A stretch of DNA of 64,000 bases from Actinoplanes sp040639655 (GCF_040639655.1 NZ_JBFAAI010000001.1:558001-622000); one strand, 5' to 3'. Counted from the stretch's first letter, positions 1-8,503 are shown. Translations and numbers: made by a program. Notes: a model not told the origin generated them from the letters alone.

Positions 1-485
1 TCCGCGTACGCCAGAGCCGCGTGCTTCGTCACCGAGTAGGTGGCGCTGCCCAGCAGGGTCAGCAGCCCGGCCGCGCTCACCGTGATCAGCAGCCGTTTCG
101 GCTCGCCGCTGTCCAGCCAGCGTGGCAGCAGCGCCCGGCTGACGTAGACGTGCGACATCACGTTGACCCCGAAGTCGCGCTGCCACTGCTCGTCCGGTGT
201 CGTCTCGTCCCCTGCCGAGAGCACCCCGGCGTTGGAGCAGAACAGGTCGATGCCGCCGAGCTCGGTGAAGGCCGTGTCGACCAGTCGCTGGACGTCCTCC
301 TCGCGGGCCGCGTCGCCGGGCACCGCGACACCGCCGATCTCACCTGCGACCGTGCGGGCCGCCTCCGCGTTCAGGTCGTTGACCACGACCTTGGCGCCGT
401 CGGCGGCGAACCGGCGGGCCAGCGCCGCTCCGATCCCGCCGCCGGCACCCGTCACGACGACCCGCTTCACCGATCCGTTGGTCAT
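1..485 (-). CDS. Short-chain dehydrogenase/reductase (3' end beyond window)
   Basis: Last gene of the liv-type operon, cut by the left edge; 161 codons are visible. It starts MTNGSVKRVVVTGAGGGIG, with the glycine-rich NAD(P)-binding motif at residues 12-19, an SNAG segment near residue 90, and the catalytic Tyr-x3-Lys (YSVTK) just inside the edge. The ATG overlaps the stop of the upstream SDR gene (ATGA), so the two are translationally coupled. The substrate cannot be read from the sequence. The neighbouring importer and second SDR suggest that both reductases act on whatever is imported, perhaps hydroxyacyl-CoA or alcohol intermediates of a catabolic route; that is inference. Confidence 0.88.
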   Translation of the reverse strand, partial: MTNGSVKRVVVTGAGGGIGAALARRFAADGAKVVVNDLNAEAARTVAGEIGGVAVPGDAAREEDVQRLVDTAFTELGGIDLFCSNAGVLSAGDETTPDEQWQRDFGVNVMSHVYVSRALLPRWLDSGEPKRLLITVSAAGLLTLLGSATYSVTKHAALAYA

Positions 486-1228
486 TGCACGGCTCCGGTC
501 AGGGTGACGCCGCCGTCGATCACGATGGTCTGGCCGGTGATCCAGGACGCGTCCGGCGAGCAGAGGAAGGCCACGGTGCCGGCCACGTCATCGGTGTTGC
601 CTAGCCGCTTGAGCGGATACGTGGCGGCCACCTCCGCCTCCCGCCCCTCGTAGAGGGCGGTGGCGAACCGCGTCTTCACGACTGCGGGCGCGACCGCGTT
701 GACCCGGATCTTCGGGGCCAGCTCGACCGCGAGCTCTTGGGTGAGGTGGATGAGCGCCGCCTTGGTGGTGCCGTAGAACGCGATCCCCGGTGCCGGGCGG
801 ACACCGGAGACCGACGAGATGTTGACGACCGAGCCGCCGGTCTCGGCGAGCCCGCCACGCAGCGCCTCCTGGATCCAGCCGAGCGTGCCGATCAGGTTGA
901 CCTCGGTCATCTTGCGGGCGGCGTTGAGGTCGAGGGTCGCGAGCGGCCCGTACGCCGGGTTGATCCCGATGTTGTTGATCAGCGTGGTGACCGGTCCGAA
1001 CGTTTCGCGCACCGCGTCGACCACGGCGGCCCGGTGTGCCGGGTCGTCACCCTTGCCGGCCACGCCGATCGCCACCTCGGGGCCGCCGAGTTCCTTAACG
1101 GCGGCCTCGAGGGCGTCGGCGTCGCGGCCGGTGACGGCGACTCTCGCCCCCTGGGCGACGAAGCGTTGCGCGATGGCGAACCCGATTCCCCGGCTTGCTC
1201 CGGTCACGATTGCTACCTGGTCGGCCAT
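482..1228 (-). CDS. SDR family oxidoreductase, FabG-like
   Basis: 248 aa, the usual length of a classical SDR. TGASRGIG lies at residues 9-16, NNIG at 85-88, and the catalytic set is Ser139, Tyr152 and Lys156 (YGTTK). The C-terminus carries the typical ITGQ..VIDGG segment. It resembles 3-oxoacyl-ACP/acyl-CoA reductases and 3-hydroxyacyl-CoA dehydrogenases, but these cannot be separated by eye. A good AGGAGG ribosome site precedes the ATG. It lies 44 bases downstream of the binding-protein gene and overlaps the next SDR by four bases, so it is part of the importer operon. Confidence 0.9.
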   Translation of the reverse strand: MADQVAIVTGASRGIGFAIAQRFVAQGARVAVTGRDADALEAAVKELGGPEVAIGVAGKGDDPAHRAAVVDAVRETFGPVTTLINNIGINPAYGPLATLDLNAARKMTEVNLIGTLGWIQEALRGGLAETGGSVVNISSVSGVRPAPGIAFYGTTKAALIHLTQELAVELAPKIRVNAVAPAVVKTRFATALYEGREAEVAATYPLKRLGNTDDVAGTVAFLCSPDASWITGQTIVIDGGVTLTGAVQ

Positions 1229-1272
1229 CGCCCAACCTCCTGAGTCGTATTTTTGCAGTCTTAGTGCAGATA

Positions 1273-2541
1273 TTACGCGGTGGGCACGCCGTTTCCGGGA
1301 GGTGTCACGGGCTGACCCTGGTACGCGGCGACCGGACCGTCCGCGTCGTCGGTGGTGTACGGCGTACCGAAGAACACCGCCTTGCCCCCTTCGACCTTGG
1401 TGAGCCGAGCTCCGCCGTATCCCGAGTGGTCGGTCGCCGAGAAGCGCAGCGGAACCAGGCCGGGGCCTTGGAAGCCGTTCTTCGTCACAGCCTCGAGCAG
1501 CTTGTCGCGGGTCACGTCCTTGCCGGCGGCCTGAAGCGCCTGGACGAACAGGTATCCGACGGACATGCCGTACACGATGTTGTTGTCGAACTCAGCGTTG
1601 CCGTTGTGCTCCGCGTTGATCTTCTTGAACAGCTGGATCCACGGGTTCGCCTCGTCGGTGTTCAGCGGCAGGTAGTTGGTCGCCACCAAGCCTTCCATCA
1701 GCGGGGCGCCGGCGCCGAGCGCCTTGCCGACGGTGGTCGGGTCGGCGCCCACGTTGCTGACGACGAACTGAGGCTTGAAGGCAATCTTTGCCGCTGTGCC
1801 GATGCTGAGCGCTGTGAAACCGGGCACAGTCGCGAGAACGACCACCTCACAGCCGGCCGCCTTGAGTGCACCCATCTGCGGTCCGACGTTGGGGTTGCTG
1901 GTCACGTAGCTTTCCTTGGCCGCGACCGCCCCGACAACCTTCTCGACGCCGGCCAGGCTGTCCCGGCCGAAGTCGTCGTCCTGGCCGAGGAAGCAGGTCT
2001 TCTTCCCGGCCAGGTTCTCCTTGATGTAGGTGCCGAGGATCTTGCCCTCGACCGTGTAGTCCGGGTTGAAGCCGAACGTGCCCGGATACTTGTCGGCCTG
2101 GTTCCAGCTGCGGCTGCCGCTGGCCACGAACAGGTCGGGCACCCGGTTTGTCTTGAGGAAGTCGAGCACACCGGTGTGCGTCGGAGTGCCGAGGCCGTTG
2201 AGGACCGCGAAGACCTTGTCCTGGAGTACCAGCTCACGCACCACGGTCTGGGTGTTCGCCGGGTTGTACCCGTCGTCCTTGACCTTGTAGGTGATCTTGC
2301 GGCCGTGCACGCCGCCGTTCGCGTTGACGTAGTCGAAGTAAGCCTTGGTGGCCGGCGCGATCTTCGAGTAACCGCCCGCTGCCGGGCCGGTCAGCGGCAT
2401 GTGTGTGCCGACGACGATCTCCGTGTCGGTCACCCCCGGCACGTTCGCGCTGCTGCCCGAGCCGCTGCCGCCGCCGCCGTCCGTGCAGCCGGCTGTCGCC
2501 AGCAGCACGACGGACAGGGCCGCCGTCGCAATGCGTTTCAT
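1273..2541 (-). CDS. Branched-chain amino acid-type ABC transporter substrate-binding lipoprotein
   Basis: 422 aa. The N-terminus is a lipoprotein signal peptide with Cys19 in the lipobox (LLATAGC), followed by a Gly/Ser linker. The rest fits a periplasmic-binding-protein type I fold of the LivJ/LivK family (VGTHMPLTGPAA near residue 43). The protein would sit on the outer face of the membrane and feed LivH/LivM. Many actinobacterial members of this family bind aromatic acids, amides, urea or other small organics rather than amino acids, so the ligand is open. The start overlaps the livM stop (ATGA). The adjacent SDR genes argue for a catabolic substrate. Confidence 0.9.
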   Translation of the reverse strand: MKRIATAALSVVLLATAGCTDGGGGSGSGSSANVPGVTDTEIVVGTHMPLTGPAAGGYSKIAPATKAYFDYVNANGGVHGRKITYKVKDDGYNPANTQTVVRELVLQDKVFAVLNGLGTPTHTGVLDFLKTNRVPDLFVASGSRSWNQADKYPGTFGFNPDYTVEGKILGTYIKENLAGKKTCFLGQDDDFGRDSLAGVEKVVGAVAAKESYVTSNPNVGPQMGALKAAGCEVVVLATVPGFTALSIGTAAKIAFKPQFVVSNVGADPTTVGKALGAGAPLMEGLVATNYLPLNTDEANPWIQLFKKINAEHNGNAEFDNNIVYGMSVGYLFVQALQAAGKDVTRDKLLEAVTKNGFQGPGLVPLRFSATDHSGYGGARLTKVEGGKAVFFGTPYTTDDADGPVAAYQGQPVTPPGNGVPTA

Positions 2542-3572
2542 CTGTTCCTCCTGATCAGGCGTGAAATTCGGGATGGGATCGATGCGAGGCCGCCCGGGGC
2601 GGCGAGCATGACGACGACGAGCACGACACCGAAGACGATCAGCGCGAGGTTGCCCTCCAGCCGTTGTGACCCGGCATGCTCACCGACGGACTGGGACAGC
2701 GCGGGTAGCACCACCAGGAGCAGCGCGCCCCACAGCGCCCCGAAGAGGCTTCCCAGCCCGCCGATGACGATCGCCATGAGCAGGAAGAGAGAGAGCGTCA
2801 GCGGGAACGCGCCGGGAGACACGCTCTGCGCGAGGTAGGCGAACAGAGCACCGGCGACACCGGCGCATGCGGCGCTCACCACGAACGCCAGCACCTGGGT
2901 ACGGGCGATGTTGATCCCGGCCAGCTTGGCCGCGGTCTCGTCGTCCCGGACGGCCCGCAGGTCCCGTCCGAAACGACCGCGCACCAGCAGCGCCAGCAGA
3001 AGCACCACGACCAGCGCCGCGGCCCAGCACAGCCAGGCCTGCCACTGCTCGATCGGGTACTGCTCCGGCGGCGGGTTCAGCATCACCGACAGGCCTTGAT
3101 CGCTGTTGAACGTCTCGTCGAACGTGCTGGTCACCGACGGGACCACGATCGCCACGGCGAGCGTCAGCCCAGCCAGGTACGGCCCGCGCAGCCGGGCCGC
3201 GGCCAGACCGATCACCGCACCGACGGCGGTCGTCACCAGCACCGCGAGGGCGAAGCTGAGCGGCAGGTTCTCCCACTTGTTCTGGGACAGCGCCAGCGTG
3301 TACGCACCGGTCGCCATCAGTGCGCCGTGCCCGAGCGACAACTGCCCGTTCAGTCCGGTCAGGACGGTCAGTCCCGCCGTCACACAGAAGTAGGCGCCGA
3401 CGGTGGCCAGCTGATAGTTACGGAACGGCGGCAGCACGTAGGTCAGTGCGACCACCAGCACGGCGCCGACCGCGATCACGATCACCGGATGCACACGCCG
3501 GCGGCGTTTCGGTACGGCCTGGCCCGCGTCCGGGACGGATGCCGTGCTCGCCTTGGTTTCCACGTCGGTCAC
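2538..3572 (-). CDS. livM: Branched-chain amino acid-type ABC permease LivM
   Basis: 344 aa membrane permease. I chose the GTG at 3572 because it overlaps the livH stop (GTGA) and directly precedes a short cytoplasmic arm ending in KRRRR, followed by the first hydrophobic helix. The open frame runs further upstream but only as an antisense-like shadow of livH. About eight to ten hydrophobic segments are visible, with the family's conserved TGLNGQLSLGHGALM stretch and an RGRFGRDLRAVRDDE cytoplasmic loop (the EAA-like coupling region). It pairs with LivH to form the transmembrane channel. Confidence 0.9.
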   Translation of the reverse strand: MTDVETKASTASVPDAGQAVPKRRRRVHPVIVIAVGAVLVVALTYVLPPFRNYQLATVGAYFCVTAGLTVLTGLNGQLSLGHGALMATGAYTLALSQNKWENLPLSFALAVLVTTAVGAVIGLAAARLRGPYLAGLTLAVAIVVPSVTSTFDETFNSDQGLSVMLNPPPEQYPIEQWQAWLCWAAALVVVLLLALLVRGRFGRDLRAVRDDETAAKLAGINIARTQVLAFVVSAACAGVAGALFAYLAQSVSPGAFPLTLSLFLLMAIVIGGLGSLFGALWGALLLVVLPALSQSVGEHAGSQRLEGNLALIVFGVVLVVVMLAAPGGLASIPSRISRLIRRNR

Positions 3573-4447
3573 GCCACCCTCGCTTTCGAGCTGGAGAAGA
3601 GTCCGCCCGGCTTGCCGAGCAGGACGACCACGAGCAGGGCCAGAACGGCCATCGGAGCGACCGTGACGTCGATGTATCCGCTGACGTACGACAGCAGGAC
3701 CCCGACGACGAGCCCGCCGACAACCGCACCGATCGGGCTGTCGAGTCCACCCACGACGGCGGCAGCGAACGCCGAGATGAACACCACGTCCATGGCCGTC
3801 GGATGCAGCCCCAGTTCGGTGGGGACGACGAGCATCCCGGCGAGCGAGCCGACCGCCGCCGCCAGCGCCCAGCCGAGCGTCAACATGCCGCCCACCGAGA
3901 CGCCGAGCAGCCTCGAGACGTCCGGGGCGAAGGCCGCTGCCCGCATACGCAGGCCGATGGCGGTGCGTGTGAAGAGAAGCGTCAGGATCACGACGACCGT
4001 GCCCACCGCCGCGATGACGAAGAGGTCGTACCGCGACAGCAGCGCGACGCCGCCGACCTCGAAGGCGTCCCGGCTGAACGGCGTCTCGACCGGCAGATAC
4101 TCGTTGCCGTAGATGATGCCGAGCGTTCCCTGCAGGATCAGGACCAGGCCGAGCGCCACGACCACACCGTTGAGCGGCGACGAGTGGTCCACGAACCGCA
4201 TCACCACCCGCTCGACGGTGACGCCCAGCGCCAGGCCGGCCAGCAGTGCGACGGCGAATCCGAGCCAGTACGACCCGGTCGCGTTCGTGACCGAGTAGGC
4301 GACGTAGACCGCGGCCACCGCCATCGCGCCCTGTGCGAAGTTGACGATCCGGGCCGCTCGCCAGATCAGTACCAGGGCCAGCGCGAACGCCGCATAGACG
4401 AGACCGCGGCTGAGCCCGTCGAAGGTCAGATAGATGAATTCGCTCAT
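3569..4447 (-). CDS. livH: Branched-chain amino acid-type ABC permease LivH
   Basis: 292 aa, mostly hydrophobic, with the LivH signatures FDGLSRGLVYAAFALALVLI at the N-terminus and RAARIVNFAQGAMA. A cytoplasmic loop near the middle (TAIGLRMRAAAFAPDVSRLLG) is where the ATPases dock. Length is typical of LivH. The start overlaps the livF stop (TGATG), and the stop overlaps the livM start, so the permease pair is tightly coupled in the operon. Confidence 0.92.
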   Translation of the reverse strand: MSEFIYLTFDGLSRGLVYAAFALALVLIWRAARIVNFAQGAMAVAAVYVAYSVTNATGSYWLGFAVALLAGLALGVTVERVVMRFVDHSSPLNGVVVALGLVLILQGTLGIIYGNEYLPVETPFSRDAFEVGGVALLSRYDLFVIAAVGTVVVILTLLFTRTAIGLRMRAAAFAPDVSRLLGVSVGGMLTLGWALAAAVGSLAGMLVVPTELGLHPTAMDVVFISAFAAAVVGGLDSPIGAVVGGLVVGVLLSYVSGYIDVTVAPMAVLALLVVVLLGKPGGLFSSSKARVA

Positions 4448-5166
4448 CAGAACCCCAGGTAGGCGTGACGGAGGTCGGCGTCGTCGCGGAGCACCGAGGC
4501 CTTGTTGCGCACCACCACCCGGCCCAGCGACAGCACCACACCCTCGTCCGCGATGGAGAGGGCGCTGCGCACGTTCTGCTCGACCAGCAGGACCGCGAGT
4601 CCGGTACGTTCTCGCAGGTCGCGCAACAGGGTCATGATGTGCCGGGTCACCTTCGGTGCGAGACCGAGTGACGGCTCGTCGAGCAGCAACAGGCGCGGCC
4701 GCCCGATCAGTGCCCGGCCGAGCGCCAGCATCTGCCGTTCACCGCCGGAGAGCTGATGTCCCGCGAAGGTCCGGCGCTGCGCCAGCGGCGGGAACAACTC
4801 GTAGACCTCGTCGAGTGCCTTCTTGGCGTCGGCTCGGTCGCGCCGCCACAGGCCACCAAGCCGCAGGTTCTCGTCGACGGTCAGCTCGGTGACGACGCCC
4901 CGGCCCTCCGGCACATGGGCGATGCCGCGCCGGACGAGATGCTCCACCTTGGTGCCGGCGAGGTCGGTACCGTCCAGCAGGACCCGGCCGCGACTGCTCC
5001 GGACCAGGCCGGACAGGGTGCGCAGGAGGGTAGTCTTGCCGGCGCCGTTCGCCCCGAGCACGGCCACGATCTCTCCCGGTTGGACGGTGAGGTCCACGTC
5101 GTGCAGGACCGGTGCCGCGCCGTACCCGGCGGTGAGGCCTTCGACCTGCAGCAACGCGCCGCTCAT
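4447..5166 (-). CDS. livF: Branched-chain amino acid-type ABC ATPase LivF
   Basis: 239 aa ABC ATPase. Walker A GANGAGKTT is at residues 38-46, the signature LSGGERQML near 140, and Walker B LLLLDEPSLGLAP follows. LivF proteins are the second ATPase of HAAT-family importers and hydrolyse ATP on the cytoplasmic side. Its ATG overlaps the stop of a 13-codon ORF (5163-5204) that owns the only good ribosome site here, so LivF translation is probably coupled to that short ORF. Confidence 0.92.
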   Translation of the reverse strand: MSGALLQVEGLTAGYGAAPVLHDVDLTVQPGEIVAVLGANGAGKTTLLRTLSGLVRSSRGRVLLDGTDLAGTKVEHLVRRGIAHVPEGRGVVTELTVDENLRLGGLWRRDRADAKKALDEVYELFPPLAQRRTFAGHQLSGGERQMLALGRALIGRPRLLLLDEPSLGLAPKVTRHIMTLLRDLRERTGLAVLLVEQNVRSALSIADEGVVLSLGRVVVRNKASVLRDDADLRHAYLGF

Positions 5167-5204
5167 CGGTCGCCTTCCGTCAGTTCCGGGGTACGCGTGA
5201 TCAT
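5163..5204 (-). CDS. 13-codon ORF translationally coupled to livF
   Basis: Reads MITRTPELTEGDR then TGA. A strong Shine-Dalgarno (GAAGGAGGA, 5219-5211) lies six bases before its ATG, and its TGA overlaps the livF ATG (ATGA). LivF itself has no separate ribosome site. The sequence therefore shows a translated leader mini-ORF, or an entry site for ribosomes that reinitiate at livF. It has no recognisable domain and may have no function as a peptide. Confidence 0.5.
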   Translation of the reverse strand: MITRTPELTEGDR

Positions 5205-5293
5205 CGGCGCTCCTCCTTCGGGGCCGCTCTGGGTTGGTGTCTCGGGTACGCCGAAGGAAGCCGGGAGATCACGGCTTTTCGGATATGTGAGGT

Positions 5294-5314
5294 CAGAGGC
5301 CGGTCCGGCCTCTG
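5294..5314 (-). promoter_or_regulatory. Perfect hairpin in the livG-livF gap
   Basis: Two 10-base arms (CAGAGGCCGG and CCGGCCTCTG) flank a single T, giving a very stable hairpin in the 178-base gap between livG and livF. There is no T-run after it in the direction of transcription. It could be an RNA-processing or stability element, or a weak attenuator lowering expression of the downstream genes. Confidence 0.5.
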
Positions 5315-5344
5315 GCGACGTGCGGTGATGCGGGAACGAAGGCG

Positions 5345-6052
5345 TCAGGCAGCCACGCCGAGATAGGCCTCGGTGACCTTCGGGTTGGCGCTGATCTCGG
5401 CCGGTGAGCCGAGGGCGATCGGCTTGCCGAAGTCGAGCACCAGGATCTCGTCGCAGACCGACATCACCAGATCCATGTGATGCTCGACCAGGAGCACGGT
5501 GGTGCCGGTCGCCTTGATCAGGTTGCCGAGCCAGGCGATCTCGTCGGCGTCCAGGCCACCGGCCGGTTCGTCGAGCATCAGGATGCGTGGCTTCGCTGCC
5601 AGGGCGCGGGCCAGCTCGATGCGTTTGCGGATCGCGTACGGCAGCGCGCCCGGATAGGCGGCGGCGTAGCGCGCGACGCCGCACCGCTCCAGAGCGGCCA
5701 GCGCCTCGGACTCCGCGTGCCGGTGCCGGGCGCCGACCGTGACGTTCTCCAGCACTGTCATGCCGGCGAACTGGCCGACCCCCTGGAGTGTCCGGGAGAT
5801 CCCGAGACGACTCAGGTGGTGCGGGCGGGGCCGCCATGGTTGCCCGTCCAGCGTGAGCGACCCGGAGGTCGGCTGCACGAAACCACAGATGACGTTGAAG
5901 AGGGTGGTTTTACCCGCCCCGTTCGGCCCGATGACGCCGACGATCCGTCCCGGCGCCACGCGCAGGGAAACGTTCTCGAGAGCGGTCAGGCCGCCGAAGC
6001 GGACGGTGATGTCGTGGAGCGCAAGCTCCTTGAGCGGGGGTTCTGTTGACAT
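5345..6052 (-). CDS. livG: Branched-chain amino acid-type ABC ATPase LivG
   Basis: 235 aa, first gene of the importer operon. Walker A GPNGAGKTT is at residues 42-50. The LivG-style signature LPYAIRKRIELARAL replaces canonical LSGGQ, and Walker B ILMLDEPAGGLD follows. It forms the ATPase pair with LivF. The ATG lies about 55 bases downstream of the predicted transcription start. A 178-base gap with a hairpin and a short ORF separates it from livF, unlike the tight overlaps elsewhere in the operon. Confidence 0.92.
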   Translation of the reverse strand: MSTEPPLKELALHDITVRFGGLTALENVSLRVAPGRIVGVIGPNGAGKTTLFNVICGFVQPTSGSLTLDGQPWRPRPHHLSRLGISRTLQGVGQFAGMTVLENVTVGARHRHAESEALAALERCGVARYAAAYPGALPYAIRKRIELARALAAKPRILMLDEPAGGLDADEIAWLGNLIKATGTTVLLVEHHMDLVMSVCDEILVLDFGKPIALGSPAEISANPKVTEAYLGVAA

Positions 6053-6106
6053 GGCCGCCTCACCGGACCGGTGAATGTCCTGTGTGGGAGATGGAGCCTC
6101 AACTAT

Positions 6107-6144
6107 TTACACTTGGAGTGTAACTTTCTCGGCGGACTCGTCAA
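6107..6144 (-). promoter_or_regulatory. liv operon promoter with palindromic operator over the -10 box
   Basis: On the minus strand a -35 box TTGACG (6144-6139), a 16-base spacer and a -10 box TACACT (6122-6117) form a good SigA-type promoter pointing at livG. A perfect 17-base palindrome, TTACACT-tgg-AGTGTAA (6107-6123), covers the -10 box. Its size and symmetry fit a TetR-family dimer site, and its place predicts repression lifted by a ligand. No regulator gene lies beside it in this window; the TetR gene at 8504 has its own, different dyad. Confidence 0.7.
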
Positions 6145-6179
6145 CCACTTGCAATGCCCCTGTTACCGGAGGGTTCTGA

Positions 6180-6839
6180 TCAGGCCACGCCACGCGGGCG
6201 GAACTGCACACTGATGCGTGGTCCGACCGGCTTTGCGGTCTTCGGCACGGCATGCTCCCAGGTGCGCTGACAGGAGCCGCCCATCACGATCAGATCGCCG
6301 TGGCCCAGAGGGAATCGCAGGGTCTCGTGCCCGCCGGCGCGTGGTCGGAGCATCAGGTTGCGCGGAGACCCGAACGAGACGATCGCGACCATCGTGTCCT
6401 CGGTCGCCGACCGGCCGATGGTGTCACCGTGCCAGGCCACGCTGTCACGGCCGTCGCGGTAGAGGCACATGCCGGCGGTCACGAACTCCTCGCCCAGCTC
6501 GGTGGTGTAGTGCCGGTTGAGCTCGGTCCGGGCCGCGGTCAGTGCGGGATGTGGCAGAGGCTCCCGCGGACCGAACCAGCGCAGCAGCCGGGGGACATCG
6601 ACGACGTCGTCATACATTCGTCGCCGCTCGGCCCGCCAGTCGATGCCGAGCAGGGTCTCGAAGACCGCATCGGAGCCGCGCAGCCAGCCGGGAAGCACGT
6701 CGACCCAGGCCCCCGCGGTGAGCTGATGGCGGGTGAGGTGGCCGGTCAAGGACCCGGCCACCTCACCCGGAACCTCGCCCTGCCCGGAGGTCTGACCGGC
6801 CATCAGGTCGAGCAGTGAAGGTTGGTACGTGCTGGTCAT
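6180..6839 (-). CDS. AlkB-like 2-oxoglutarate/Fe(II) dioxygenase
   Basis: 219 aa. The metal triad is visible: His137 and Asp139 (WHGDT) and His196 (WEHAV). Arg208 (RISVQFR) would bind 2-oxoglutarate. The order and spacing match the AlkB family of direct-reversal enzymes that oxidatively demethylate DNA or RNA bases, and the N-terminal YQPSLLDL segment is common in bacterial members. Repair of alkylated bases is the likely role; the exact substrate is unknown. It lies alone between the liv promoter and the MFS exporter gene, and no SOS or Ada box was recognised. Confidence 0.82.
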   Translation of the reverse strand: MTSTYQPSLLDLMAGQTSGQGEVPGEVAGSLTGHLTRHQLTAGAWVDVLPGWLRGSDAVFETLLGIDWRAERRRMYDDVVDVPRLLRWFGPREPLPHPALTAARTELNRHYTTELGEEFVTAGMCLYRDGRDSVAWHGDTIGRSATEDTMVAIVSFGSPRNLMLRPRAGGHETLRFPLGHGDLIVMGGSCQRTWEHAVPKTAKPVGPRISVQFRPRGVA

Positions 6840-6848
6840 GCCGCGATG

Positions 6849-8414
6849 TTAGTACTGACGTTCGATCCCGGCGGGCTGAGAGACCGAATCTGTGGATAAC
6901 TTTTTCGCGGTTTCGGCTTCTGTGGACGACGGATCGGCTGCCCCGGGAACCGTGGCAGGCTTCGGGCGTAGCACCGCGGCGGCCAGGATCGCCGCCGCGA
7001 TTCCGCCCACCACACCGACCAGAGAGGTGACCGCGATGGCCTCGACGAAAGCGGCCCGTGCCGCGTCCGCCAGCCCGGCGTTCCCGGTGGTGGTCGCGAC
7101 CCCCAGTGCGTCACCCAGCGAGTCACGCGCCGGCCCGGTCACGCCCGTCGGCATCGACGCTCGATAGGCAGTGGTCAGCAGACTCCCGAGCACCGCGACG
7201 CTGAGCGCCGTCCCGATCTGCTGCACCGTGTCGTTTACTGCCGACCCGACCCCCGCCCGCTCCGGAGGCAACGCACCGAGCAGCGTGCCCACCGCGGCAG
7301 GCGAGGCCACGCCGCTGCCCATGCCGATGATCACCAGCGCCGCGGCGAGCTTCAGGTAACCGTCGGCCGGGTCGAGCGACGCGAGCACCGCGAAACCGCC
7401 CGCGACCAGCAGCAGACCGGCGGACAGCGCGACGCGCGCCCCGAACCGTTTGTCCACCACTACGCCGATGCCGTTGAACGCCATCGTCGTCACGATCATC
7501 GGAATGAACGCGGCGCCCGCCTTCATCGGCTCATATCCGAGGACGAACTGGAGGTATTGCGTGATCGCCAGCATGACGCCACCGGCCGAGAAGGACAGGA
7601 GCAGCAGTGCGAGGCTGGCTCCCCGGAAGTTGCGATCCCGGAAGAGCGACATCGGCAGCATCGGTTCGCGAACACGTCGCTCCCACACGGTGAATCCGAT
7701 CAGCGCGATCAGCGCGACGGTGAAGCCGCCGATGGTGCGGAACGACTCCCAGCCATGCTCGGGTGCCGAGATCACCCCCCAGACGAGGGCGGTCATGCCG
7801 ATCATGGAGAGCAGCGCGCCGACCGTGTCGGGACGGCCGGCCGGGCCTCGTGACTCGGGGATGATGACCAGTGCGGCCACGATGCCGAGCACCGCGATCG
7901 GGATGTTGAGCAGGAAGACCGATCCCCACCAGAAGTGTTCCAGCAGGAGGCCGCCCAGCGTCGGGCCGCCCAGGGCGCCGAGCATCAGCACCGAGCTCCA
8001 GATGGCGATCGCTTTCTTGCGCTCGTCCTCGTCGAAGACCGTAGTCAGGATGGCGAGCGTGCCTGGCATCAGGAAGGCCGCCCCGAGGCCCATCAGTCCA
8101 CGGACCGTGATCAGTTGGCCGGGTGTCTGGCAGATGGTGGCCAAGGCTGATGCCCCGCCGAAGACGGCAAGGCCGATGACCAGACCCAGGCGCCGGCCAT
8201 GTCGATCCGAGAGGCTGCCCGCAGTGAGCAGCAGTCCGGCGAAGACCAGGATGTAGGCGTCGATGATCCACTGAATGTCGGCGGTGCTCGCACCCAGGTC
8301 GCGGATGAGTGCTGGGATCGCGATGTTCAGCACCATGTTGTCCACCACGACCACGAGCAGGCTGAGGCAGAGCACACCCAGAATCAGCCAGCGGCGTGGA
8401 TGACGTTCGGCCAT
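6849..8414 (-). CDS. MFS drug exporter, DHA2 (14-TMS) family
   Basis: 521 aa from the ATG at 8414, which has a GAGAGG site seven bases upstream. An upstream ATG at 8477 would lie inside the operator and is unlikely. Repeated hydrophobic segments fit a 14-helix drug:H+ antiporter. The DHA2 landmarks include LVVVVDNMVLNIAIPAL in helix 1, the loop 2-3 motif SLSDRHGRRLG and a GPTLGGLL motif-C-like segment. It is divergent from a TetR regulator with a shared 89-base control region, the usual layout of a regulated efflux pump. The exported compound is unknown. Confidence 0.88.
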   Translation of the reverse strand: MAERHPRRWLILGVLCLSLLVVVVDNMVLNIAIPALIRDLGASTADIQWIIDAYILVFAGLLLTAGSLSDRHGRRLGLVIGLAVFGGASALATICQTPGQLITVRGLMGLGAAFLMPGTLAILTTVFDEDERKKAIAIWSSVLMLGALGGPTLGGLLLEHFWWGSVFLLNIPIAVLGIVAALVIIPESRGPAGRPDTVGALLSMIGMTALVWGVISAPEHGWESFRTIGGFTVALIALIGFTVWERRVREPMLPMSLFRDRNFRGASLALLLLSFSAGGVMLAITQYLQFVLGYEPMKAGAAFIPMIVTTMAFNGIGVVVDKRFGARVALSAGLLLVAGGFAVLASLDPADGYLKLAAALVIIGMGSGVASPAAVGTLLGALPPERAGVGSAVNDTVQQIGTALSVAVLGSLLTTAYRASMPTGVTGPARDSLGDALGVATTTGNAGLADAARAAFVEAIAVTSLVGVVGGIAAAILAAAVLRPKPATVPGAADPSSTEAETAKKLSTDSVSQPAGIERQY

Positions 8415-8444
8415 CGATTTTCCTCTCTCGTACGGCGTTCGATT

Positions 8445-8488
8445 GGGCTCGCACACCGTACCAGTGGACTCGAACACTGTGCGAGCCC
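8445..8488. promoter_or_regulatory. Operator dyad between MFS exporter and TetR gene
   Basis: Perfect 11-base arms GGGCTCGCACA (8445-8455) and TGTGCGAGCCC (8478-8488) are separated by 22 bases, which in turn hold a smaller dyad CAGTG-8-CACTG (8462-8479). This fills the gap between the divergent exporter and regulator genes. It is the obvious place for the TetR protein to bind and control both promoters. Confidence 0.65.
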
Positions 8489-8503
8489 CTTTAGGATGGC
8501 TGC

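Noticed and set aside
1195..2838. Long plus-strand open frame opposite the liv binding-protein gene
   Set aside because: It mirrors a well-supported lipoprotein gene and is Arg/Val/Gly-rich without any domain or ribosome site; a GC-rich antisense shadow.
3573..4541. Upstream extension of livM
   Set aside because: Runs through livH in another frame; the GTG at 3572 overlaps the livH stop and precedes the real protein.
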